A stretch of 64,000 bases of DNA from Pagrus major (lineage: Eukaryota; Chordata; Actinopteri; Spariformes; Sparidae): the NCBI RefSeq assembly GCF_040436345.1, contig NC_133224.1:8052741-8116740 (forward strand). The letters are read 5' to 3'. Below, piece after piece: positions 57,201-64,000 of the stretch (positions are counted from its first letter, which is position 1; every line of letters begins with the position of its first letter). Under the pieces are notes generated by a model. It was not told the DNA's origin and did no database searches. It saw only the letters and a program-made list of their open reading frames with translations. The position numbers were made by a program, and so were the translations under genes.

Positions 57201-59140
57201 ATCTTATATCTTATTTCAAATACTGATCATACGAAAAAAATTCGAGGCTCAGTAAAATCTGTCCTTTCAAAATAGTGTCATGTGTTTAGTTAAAACAGTT
57301 TGGTTGATGGTAGGTGATTGTATTATTATTGGATAGGCACGTGAGCAGGAGCTGGCTCAAGACAGATGTGGTAATATCATAGTACATGTATATCATAGCT
57401 ACACCCCTATTAAAGTTATTCTGAACTATTTAGAATTTATTGAAATAAGTTTGATTTTGTCTTTTAAATTTAATTAATTTGTTTTTATTGTTGCACTTAT
57501 TAGTTACATGTTTATTGAAGGGTAATTTCAGTGGTGTATGAGGTTTCAAAATCTGCTTTACTCACTTTTGGGTCAGGATCAGCCGGAACATCTTCTGGTG
57601 TGGCAAGTCAAGCTGGTCACGGACAGTCTGACTGGTTGACAGATAGTTCAGAGAACATACAGTGCATCTGAGTGTCTCTGTCACCATCAGGTAGTACCTG
57701 TCGATGTCCAGGACCTTCCGAGCCCTCTTGTGGACACCGTAGCCTGTCAGCTGCTTTCCACAAGCTGGGCAGGACACCCTCACCTTCCACAGGTGATAGG
57801 GCATCCATACCATCAGCCGATGGGTAAAGAAGCGGTCGGGTGTCGGTGTCTGGTGGTAGATGAGGGCAGGGACAGGGGGCTCGTACCACAGCTTCAAATC
57901 TGGCCGTAGTTTGCCGGTCTGAAAGAGTGTGTTAGCAATCCATCTCTGGTCCTGCACAGGGATGGTCTTGCTCATTTCACCCGGCAACCAGAATGAAGCT
58001 GCAGCTCCAGAAGCAGCTGCTTGAGCTCCTCCAGACTCATCCTGTTATAAACACATAAGAATGCCATTGTTGCATAAATAAAGGACACACAAAATGACTA
58101 CAACAGAGGCAAACCAATGAATAAAGGCTAAACTCACAGAGGCCGGTGCCTGGCTGGTGTGCACAGCAGGGCTGGGGGTCCTCACAGAGGCTGTAGAGTG
58201 GGTCTTCACAGTGGATGGAGCGCTAGGAGTCCTCACAGAGGCTGTAGAGGGGGTCATCAAAGAGGATGGAGTGGGGCTAGGGGTCCTCACAGAGGCTGTA
58301 GAGGGGGTCATCAAAGAGGATGGAGTGGGGCTAGGGGTCCTCAGAGGGGATGGAGGAGAAGGAGAAGGGCTGGGAGTCCTTCTGGACACTAAATTTGGCT
58401 TTGCTGAGGCCGACTGTTTTCCACCAAATCGGGATTTAGTGAACTGGAAGGAGAAACAATAACGACAAGTTAATTTTATGATGCGATGCATAAAAACAAT
58501 TCATACAAGACATTAATTACTGCAACAATATTCACCAATGCTAAACTTGGAGGGGGGCGCAGGAAAGACCGCTGGGCTACATTATCACCAAGGGCTGACA
58601 CTGAGGCCACAGGCTGCTGGACCGCACCAGGGGCTGGGACTGAGGCCACAGGCTGGGCATCAGCAGGAGGAAGAGGAGTGGCAGGCTGCTAAAACAACAG
58701 CATTATGACATGTGCTGTAACAGCAACAGCATAACAGCAATGTAAACAGATATGCGAGATGTAATTTTTCTAATGCTCACCTTAACAGTGTGAAATCCAC
58801 AACTACAGGCCATGGACCCTCCAAAGAGGGTGGTCTGTCCACGGGCCTGCATGGGGCATTTCTCAATCTGAAACAATCAGAATTGTATTCAGCCTGGAGT
58901 GAGACACTTTCTGCACCATCAGAATGACTATTTCTCATCTAGTGATATGCATGGTCATGAGTAAAAGGTGGATATTTTGCTGTACTTTACCTTCTGGTAG
59001 AGATCGTGCCATTTGCGCTGCCTGGGGGCTGGTCTGTTGCCGCCTCCAGCAGGCCAGACCCCAGAGCTGGCAAATTTCTTTAATCTCACCATCCACTCCC
59101 CCTCTCCCATTGCCTTGTGGCTCTTTGGGTTAGAACTCAT
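53309..59140 (-). CDS. DUF6729-type transposase-like gene, eleven coding exons, 1368 residues
   Basis: Exons in transcript order are 58991-59140, 58781-58867, 58536-58688, 58138-58443, 57566-58041, 56552-56879, 55558-56359, 55247-55456, 54578-55116, 54366-54470 and 53309-54259. All introns are GT-AG and all phases match: 4107 nt including the stop, with no internal stop. Order in the protein: basic N-terminus; Cys motif CSCGFH (residues 51-79); Pro/Ser-rich repeats (131-232); a DUF6729-like module with LWYEPP, CPACGK and CTVC (about 250-400); an RNase-H-like core with LKMDSTKK (Asp496), LYVDCGCC (Asp564) and RLDIWHFMRR (Asp591, His594); YTG-GVDYLLSQTG near 838; an acidic stretch and Ala/Thr repeats; RWDLILEDYRKVRRRI and a zinc ribbon CKKCGQ (1326). 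The motifs match a large, multicopy fish family of unknown function. The core and copy number suggest transposase descent, but no terminal repeats were found, so it could be a host gene. Activity is not inferable. Confidence 0.9.
54366..54470 (-). CDS. DUF6729 gene exon 11
   Basis: 35 residues, AVDDSGVPGLDRVDCLAECL and on, phase 0 at both ends, donor GTCAGG, acceptor ATTGCAG. It probably forms a helix with three Cys or Leu heptad positions. No known domain. Confidence 0.88.
54578..55116 (-). CDS. DUF6729 gene exon 10: acidic stretch and Ala/Thr minisatellite
   Basis: Residues 838-1017. It starts GELLGVDYLLSQTGQPLKF, a motif conserved in the family, then a Glu/Asp-rich stretch (EGEEEEDEGFEED). 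About 100 residues of degenerate repeats follow, with units such as VAATSQPAAPTH and VPATQQPATSSL. The repeat is a coding minisatellite of about 42-51 bp, and its copy number may vary between individuals. Confidence 0.88.
55247..55456 (-). CDS. DUF6729 gene exon 9
   Basis: Residues 768-838. After the split Gly codon it reads TSANTLNFQLYLLEGLNRWN and DRGTAAVTTRSSSLLTYAGD and ends PPAKYTG. The segments YLLEGLNRWN and KYTGE are recurrent in this fish family. The phases (1 in, 1 out) are right only with the donor GTTGGT of exon 8. Confidence 0.88.
55558..56359 (-). CDS. DUF6729 gene exon 8: main RNase-H-like core
   Basis: Residues 501-768. It begins ITKKLAGHGKGTALWVTSLG and contains PVLLYVDCGCC, the Asp-Cys-x-Cys-Cys motif of this family, and RLDIWHFMRRLAVGCTTDAH, which resembles the Trp-His helix that follows the second catalytic Asp in Mutator-like transposases. 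Later come FEWDAGDLALL and SLESFHCHLNRFIPG. The donor GTTGGT is unusual but needed to reach exon 9 in frame. Confidence 0.88.
56552..56879 (-). CDS. DUF6729 gene exon 7: first catalytic-type aspartate
   Basis: Residues 391-500. It starts YACDIRVIRLLRDRTLGNSP, then VKQLKENHGEEWLSRLAHYL, and ends GSILKMDSTKK. Asp496 is the likely first acidic residue of the RNase-H fold. Donor GTAATA, acceptor TTCCAG. Confidence 0.88.
56880..57565 (-). other. Intron 6 of the DUF6729 gene
   Basis: AT-rich, 686 bp, no repeats recognised and no exon-like open frame. It joins a phase-2 exon end (CAA AA) to a phase-2 start (G), restoring a Lys codon. Confidence 0.85.
57566..58041 (-). CDS. DUF6729 gene exon 6: DUF6729-like zinc module
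   Basis: Residues 233-391. It reads KLWYEPPVPALIYHQTPTP, RFFTHRLMVWMPYHLWKV, SCPACGKQLTGYG, KRARKVLDIDRYYLMVTE, LRCTVCSLNYLS and FRLILTQK. The pair of CxxC motifs and the WYEPP start are the hallmarks I associate with DUF6729. The module probably binds zinc. Confidence 0.9.
58138..58443 (-). CDS. DUF6729 gene exon 5: Pro/Ser/Thr-rich tandem repeat
   Basis: Residues 131-232. After FTKSRFGGKQSASAK come RTPSPSPSPPSPL and two near-exact copies of an 18-residue unit, RTPSPTPSSLMTPSTASV, plus two truncated units. A 54-bp coding minisatellite. Many Ser/Thr-Pro sites would suit proline-directed kinases. It is likely disordered. Confidence 0.88.
58536..58688 (-). CDS. DUF6729 gene exon 4: Pro/Ala-rich linker
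   Basis: 51 residues with two copies of QPVASV separated by 9 residues, so a short repeat here too. Phase 0 at both ends. Acceptor TTTTAG, donor GTGAAT. Confidence 0.85.
58781..58867 (-). CDS. DUF6729 gene exon 3: small Cys motif
   Basis: 29 residues, IEKCPMQARGQTTLFGGSM then ACSCGFHTVK. Cys-x-Cys with a nearby Cys and His suggests a small zinc site. Such a module precedes DUF6729 in related fish proteins as I remember them. Confidence 0.88.
58991..59140 (-). CDS. DUF6729 gene exon 2: start codon
   Basis: 50 residues from MSSNPKSHKAMGEGEWMVR to KWHDLYQK. The ATG follows the acceptor TCTTCAG directly, so translation starts at the first base of the exon. A second Met at residue 11 is an alternative. 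Basic and Trp-rich. Confidence 0.85.
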
Positions 59141-60221
59141 CTGAAGACAACATGGAAATAAAAACAGCAGTTACAACTATGAATCACAGCATAAATATAG
59201 TGTGCTGAACAAGTGCGCAAGTGCTGTGAAATTCCCATCTCTGTGCAATTACCACATTTACAGGCTTTATTTTTTGATTAATGCTACACAGCATCTTATC
59301 TTTATATTACAAAGATGTGCTCACTTGTCCTGTGCAATTATCCAACCATGGCCATATCTATCAGTGAGAGGTGTATATCATGTATACATTTATTTATTTT
59401 GATTTTATGTATCAATGAATTAATCAATCACTCTTTTCCTCTAGTTTTGACTCTTGAGATGCTATAACAAGTTACTGGTGTAGGATCAATAGAGGTCACG
59501 TTATCTTGTCGTTTTTGCATTCAGATACTGTACTGACATGACTATACTGTATCTGCTGACATAAACGGCTTTCATACGTAAGCTTCAGGTTGGCTGATAA
59601 GGTCCGTCATTTCTTGAAAGTAGTTTCAATTCATTCATAAACTAAGCAGCTAGATGACCGGTTAACATGTACAGTAGGCTAAATCAGTATACTGTACATG
59701 TGTACTAAGCAGCAGAACAAATGAACACCGAACGTGAACAGGTATACACGGAATGGGATCATGTAATAATAATACACTGTGCTACTGAAGCACATACACA
59801 CTGGCGTAACGTAACGCTACCAATACAAAGAGCAGTAATAATATGGAAACGTACAGTTACAGTAGCCGTAAGACTGACGTTAGCTAACGTTAATGTTGGT
59901 TATCTAAACTTAGCCACCGCTAGAAAGACGTGAAACAGGTCATCAGCGAATTGAAATGTTGAGCTAAATGATACGTTACTTGAATCAGAATATTCGGAAT
60001 ATTATAACGATATAAATATATAGTTATACACGAGTGTCTCCATTCATTGTAACGCTATTACACGTAGTAACGTTAGCGACGGCTAGCTACGATGACTGAA
60101 GTTGCTGGAAAACGTCATGACTCGCCAACGAAATCATAGAATTAGCCGGTGTGACGAATGGAAATATAACATTGATGACCATTCGGTCAGAAAATAACAA
60201 AAAACAAATGAATGTACTTAC
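59141..60221 (-). other. Intron 1 (5' UTR) of the DUF6729 gene
   Basis: AT-rich, about 1.08 kb, with a short CpG/ACGTTA-rich patch near 59870-60090. No repeat family or exon recognised. Confidence 0.7.
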
Positions 60222-60440
60222 TGTCAGATGCAAGTTTTCGTTCGCTTCGAGACGGAGACGTAAGCGGGTCAATGTCGTTCAAAAAAAGCAACGTGACCAG
60301 TAAGAAGCGACGTGATTGGCCCCTCTCCAATGTGACGCCGAAGCGTGATTGGTCTCCGTCCAATCTGACATTGGACAGCGACGACCCTGATTGGCCTCCG
60401 TCCAATCTTGACATTGGAGGGGGAGTCTCGTGATTGGATG
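60222..60440 (-). promoter_or_regulatory. DUF6729 gene first exon (non-coding) and CCAAT-cluster promoter
   Basis: A donor (GACAGTAAGT, exon end 60222) marks a 5' UTR exon of perhaps 60-80 bases without ATG. Directly upstream are nine CCAAT or ATTGG cores, at 60315, 60327, 60348, 60360, 60370, 60390, 60402, 60413 and 60433, in an imperfect tandem repeat of about 42-45 bp. NF-Y binds such cores, and multiple well-spaced sites make strong TATA-less promoters. The promoter role is inferred from motif density and position. Confidence 0.65.
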
Positions 60441-60932
60441 CTGAGACCGACTCTCCTGAGCCAAGTAGCGCCACAGAGACTGGTGACACTGAGTTGTGGA
60501 GGTTGTGTTAATAGCATTGCTCAATGTGAAATCTTCTGAGCTATATTTGTTACTCTTAAGTATCTGATACAACACCAAATCTGTCGAAACTATCGTGAAT
60601 CCCACAACCATCAGTGCAACAAAGCGATTGGCTAATATGCTTCCCAGTCCGACTGCTATGATTGGCTTTTGTGGGGAAGGAACGGGGATATGTCTCATAC
60701 AACTGCCATCTCTGGCGTTATGAACGTCTCCATTCTGTGGAAGCTGACTTGTGTAGAAGCTGACTTGTGTAGAAGCTAATGGTGCTGTCATGGACAGAGA
60801 TCAGAGATTCCCCAAGGTCCTGATGTGAACAGAGATTTCTCAAGATCTAGGTCACAGGTCATCAGAAGCTATTGGGTGCACCTGTGATGTCTGGCCAGCG
60901 ACAAAGTCACAACCGACCAAAGCCTAATCGTT
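60441..60932. other. Spacer, no gene recognised
   Basis: Two more ATTGG cores lie near 60625 and 60660. The 170-codon minus-strand frame running from 60791 into the CCAAT repeats has no recognised domain and overlaps the promoter, so I do not call it a gene. Confidence 0.5.
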
Positions 60933-61223
60933 ATGAAGGTGCCCAGAATTGAGGAAGACGAGGATTTGGCAAAGTTGCACCCTGGTGTGTTTTCATCTTG
61001 TGTAGTCACAAGCACTATGGCAAAGAAGAATGTCGATGGCACTCGTATCGTTGATGTCAGGGATCACGCTGTGGTTGATTTGTCTGAGACATTTTTGTGT
61101 GATACTGACTTTGATATGTCTTCCGAGATCACATCACCTGTCGGTGAGAGTGAGCATGTTGATGCTGATGGGGATGTCGGGGATGGCACTACAGTCAGTC
61201 TCTCTGAGACAATTTTGTGTTAA
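60933..61223 (+). mobile_element. Possible coding remnant of a Ty3/Gypsy-type LTR element (fossil)
   Basis: A 96-codon frame, with phrases such as PGVFSSCVVT and VVDLSETFLC, resembles the linker between the protease and polymerase parts of fish Gypsy-type polyproteins as I remember it. Neither reverse transcriptase nor integrase is present near it, so at most this is a small broken piece. The family assignment is weak; it may be an unrelated sequence. Confidence 0.3.
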
Positions 61224-61420
61224 ATGACTCTGTTACATGCTCCCCCTCTGCTGGCCAGGATGTGCCACTGTGGCTGATGCTTGGCCTCCTGCCTTTCCAG
61301 GTGATAGCTGTCTGGCTGATTAGGAATAACCAGTAAGAGGGGGTAGGGCACTAGGCTTTGTCTCTCACTCTCTCTATTCCACCTGACCAGAGAAGCAGTC
61401 AGTCAGCCTGGAGGTTGGCT
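61224..61420. other. Unassigned sequence left of the direct repeat
   Basis: It begins with a TGTTACATGCTCCCCCTCTG phrase that could be the edge of an LTR-like repeat, then has no further landmarks. It is not part of the duplicated 292-bp block. Confidence 0.3.
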
Positions 61421-61712
61421 GTGGTATTATCTTTTGTTTTATATTTATCTGATGGGTGCGGTAGTCTAGTTTTCGTGGCTTTGTTTCAATTAGGTTTAGT
61501 TGTTTCTTTGAGTCAGGGTAGAGGGTTAGCCCCCAGATCTGACGGCCCTGGTGGGTTGGTCTGGGAGGCTGCCCTTCTTTTGTTTATTTTGGCCGGCCCA
61601 TCACTTTCAAGCATGACAGTGAACAAGGTCGATTGAACTTTTTAAAATTATTTTCAATGAAGAAAAAAATGGTCTCAGGGCAGAATTTCTGTTTTTCTGT
61701 TTTAAGGCAACA
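61421..61712 (+). repeat. 292-bp direct repeat, left copy
   Basis: It runs from GTGGTATTATCTTTTG to TTTTAAGGCAACA and matches 63709-64000 with no difference that I could see. The offset is 2288 bp. A frame across it reads the same in both copies but shows no known domain. Together the copies bracket the minisatellite. Confidence 0.9.
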
Positions 61713-63708
61713 TAGATGGAAAAAAGGGAGTCAACTGTCTCCTCTGGTCTCAGGGCAGAAGTTGTTTTGTAGGATTTTCCTCATGGTTGTTTAGTCTCAT
61801 CTGGTCCCAGGGCAGAGACCATTATTTCTCACAATTTTGTCTGAGGGCAGGTGAATCCCTCCTGGTCTCAGGGCAGAAGTTGTATTTTTCTGTTTTAAGG
61901 CAACGTAGTTGGACAAAAGGGAGTCAACTGTCTCCTCTGGTCTCAGGGCAGAAGTTGTCTGAGGGCAGGTGAATCTCTCCTGGTCTCAGGGCAGAAGTTG
62001 TCTGAGGGCAGGTGAATCCCTCCTGGTCTCAGGGCAGAAGTTGTCTGAGGGCAGGTGAATCTCTCCTGGTCTCAGGGCAGAAGTTGTCTGAGGGCAGGTG
62101 AATCCCTCCTGGTCTCAGGGCAGAAGTCGTATTTTTCTGTTTTAAGGCAACATAGTTGGAAAGAAGGGAGTCAATTGTCTCCTCTGGTCTCAGGGCAGAA
62201 GTTGTCTGAGGGCAGGTGAATCTCTCCTGGTCTCAGGGCAGAAGTTGTCTGAGGGCAGGTGAATCCCTCCTGGTCTCAGGGCAGAAGTTGTATTTTTCTG
62301 TTTTAGGGCAACATAGTTGGACAAAAGGGAGTCAACTGTCTCCTCTGGTCTCAGGGCAGAAGTTGTCTGAGGGCAGGTGAATCTCTCCTGGTCTCAGGGC
62401 AGAAGTTGTATTTTTCTGTTTTAAGGCAACATAGTTGGAAAGAAGGGAGTCAACTGTCTCCTCTGGTCTCAGGGCAGAAGTTGTCTGAGGGCAGGTGAAT
62501 CTCTCCTGGTCTCAGGGCAGAAGTTGTATTTTTCTGTTTTAAGGCAACATAGTTGGACAAAAGGGAGTCAACTGTCTCCTCTGGTCTCAGGGCAGAAGTT
62601 GTCTGAGGGCAGGTGAATCTCTCCTGGTCTCAGGGCAGAAGTTGTATTTTTCTGTTTTAAGGCAACATAGTTGGAAAGAAGGGAGTCAACTGTCTCCTCT
62701 GGTCTCAGGGCAGAAGTTGTCTGAGGGCAGGTGAATCTCTCCTGGTCTCAGGGCAGAAGTTGTATTTTTCTGTTTTAAGGCAACATAGTTGGACAAAAGG
62801 GAGTCAACTGTCTCCTCTGGTCTCAGGGCAGAAGTTGTCTGAGGGCAGGTGAATCTCTCCTGGTCTCAGGGCAGAAGTTGTATTTTTCTGTTTTAAGGCA
62901 ACATAGTTGGAAAGAAGGGAGTCAACTGTCTCCTCTGGTCTCAGGGCAGAAGTTGTCTGAGGGCAGGTGAATCTCTCCTGGTCTCAGGGCAGAAGTTGTC
63001 TGAGGGCAGGTGAATCCCTCCTGGTCTCAGGGCAGAAGTTGTCTGAGGGCAGGTGAATCTCTCTTAAAACAGGTGAATCTCTCCTGGTCTCAGGGCAGAA
63101 GTTGTCTGAGGGCAGGTGAATCCCTCCTGGTCTCAGGGCAGAAGTTGTATTTTTCTGTTTTAGGGCAACATAGTTGGACAAAAGGGAGTCAACTGTCTCC
63201 TCTGGTCTCAGGGCAGAAGTTGTCTGAGGGCAGGTGAATCTCTCCTGGTCTCAGGGCAGAAGTTGTATTTTTCTGTTTTAAGGCAACATAGTTGGAAAGA
63301 AGGGAGTCAACTGTCTCCTCTGGTCTCAGGGCAGAAGTCGTCTGAGGGCAGGTGAATCTCTCCTGGTCTCAGGGCAGAAGTTGTCTGAAGGCAGGTGAAT
63401 CCCTCCTGGTCTCAGGGCAGAAGTTGTATTTTTCTGTTTTAAGGCAACATAGTTGGACAAAAGGGAGTCAACTGTCTCCTCTGGTCTCAGGGCAGAAGTT
63501 GTCTGAGGGCAGATGAATCTCTCCTGGTCTCAGGGCAGAAGTTGTATTTTTCTGTTTTAAGGCAACATAGTTGGAAAGAAGGGAGTCAACTGTCTCCTCT
63601 GGTCTCAGGGCAGAAGTTGTCTGAGGGCAGGTGAATCTCTCCTGGTCTCAGGGCAGAAGTTGTCTGAGGGCAGGTGAATCTCTCCTGCTCTCAGGACAGA
63701 AGTGGTAA
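61655..63708 (+). repeat. Higher-order minisatellite, two alternating block types
   Basis: Block A (about 43 bp) contains CTGAGGGCAGGTGAATC and GGTCTCAGGGCAGAAGTTG. Block B (about 76 bp) contains TATTTTTCTGTTTTAAGGCA, CATAGTTGGA, GGGAGTCAACTGTCTCC and the same GGTCTCAGGGCAGAAG end. B comes in two forms, TTGGACAAAAGGG and TTGGAAAGAAGGG, which alternate without exception over twelve copies (61911 to 63573). A occurs one to several times between them. Open frames here are repeat artefacts. Confidence 0.93.
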
Positions 63709-64000
63709 GTGGTATTATCTTTTGTTTTATATTTATCTGATGGGTGCGGTAGTCTAGTTTTCGTGGCTTTGTTTCAATTAGGTTTAGTTGTTTCTTTGAG
63801 TCAGGGTAGAGGGTTAGCCCCCAGATCTGACGGCCCTGGTGGGTTGGTCTGGGAGGCTGCCCTTCTTTTGTTTATTTTGGCCGGCCCATCACTTTCAAGC
63901 ATGACAGTGAACAAGGTCGATTGAACTTTTTAAAATTATTTTCAATGAAGAAAAAAATGGTCTCAGGGCAGAATTTCTGTTTTTCTGTTTTAAGGCAACA
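63709..64000 (+). repeat. 292-bp direct repeat, right copy (runs off the window)
   Basis: Same as 61421-61712 to the last base of the window, where a new minisatellite block begins (GGTCTCAGGGCAGAATTTCTG). This suggests that a unit of at least 2.29 kb is tandemly repeated, or that a long terminal-repeat-like segment carries the array inside it. Confidence 0.9.

Noticed and set aside
60279-60791. 170-codon minus-strand frame upstream of the DUF6729 gene
   Set aside because: Its C-terminal half is the CCAAT repeat, no domain is recognisable, and it overlaps the predicted promoter and first exon. A short unknown protein cannot be fully excluded.
61358-61636. 92-codon hydrophobic frame, repeated at 63709-63924
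   Set aside because: It is identical in both copies only because the DNA is duplicated. There is no family resemblance, and an open frame of this size in GC-moderate repeat DNA is not unusual.
61655-63708. CRISPR-like pattern of repeats and spacers
   Set aside because: The spacers are themselves repeated, the host is a vertebrate, and the layout fits a higher-order minisatellite.

Overview
This is a window of nuclear DNA from a ray-finned fish, probably a percomorph teleost. The evidence is a fish-type vax2 first exon, a vertebrate adissp (C20orf27) gene with canonical vertebrate splice sites, vertebrate-type nuclear tRNA genes, abundant CA/GT microsatellites, and many short DNA-transposon families that I recognise from teleost genomes. 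All family assignments are made from memory of the protein and repeat families; no search was run.

Left part, 1-11 kb. The first coding exon of the homeobox gene vax2 lies on the minus strand (1079-1313). The rest of that gene lies off the left edge. Its upstream side (1.3-11 kb) has no other gene. It holds a GC-rich promoter flank, a decayed three-unit repeat (2.6-3.4 kb), an array of a fish repeat (4.7-6.9 kb) and a TTAA-flanked MITE relic (about 10.0-10.3 kb).

Middle part, 11-45 kb. One minus-strand gene, adissp, fills this interval. It has a 5' UTR exon near 44.7-45.1 kb, five coding exons (39586-39604, 28637-28776, 20555-20693, 18328-18453, 13407-13507), a predicted 2.3-kb 3' UTR and a clear polyadenylation site at about 11.15 kb. 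The reading frame closes at 174 codons. Its large introns hold a tRNA-Gly(GCC) gene, microsatellites and several MITE families.

45-53 kb. A CpG-rich stretch with strong splice donors at about 46.1-46.4 kb looks like the first exon of an unidentified plus-strand gene, head to head with adissp. Next come a nonautonomous hAT element with exact 8-bp target duplications and a very large internal inverted repeat (47310-48900), and a cluster of six tRNA-Lys(CTT)/tRNA-Asn(GTT) copies on both strands. One Asn copy is broken. A Rex1-like LINE relic lies among them.

53-60.5 kb. The main find is a minus-strand gene of eleven coding exons (53309-59140) plus a 5' UTR exon. Every splice junction is in frame and the conceptual product is 1368 residues. 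It carries a DUF6729-like zinc module, a transposase-like RNase-H core and a C-terminal zinc ribbon. It belongs to a large, functionally uncharacterised fish family. A run of nine CCAAT/ATTGG cores lies directly upstream of its first exon.

60.5-64 kb. A short coding remnant, possibly from an old LTR-type element, is followed by a 2-kb minisatellite in which two variant blocks alternate strictly (a higher-order repeat). The array is bracketed by a 292-bp direct repeat with no difference seen, which runs off the right edge.
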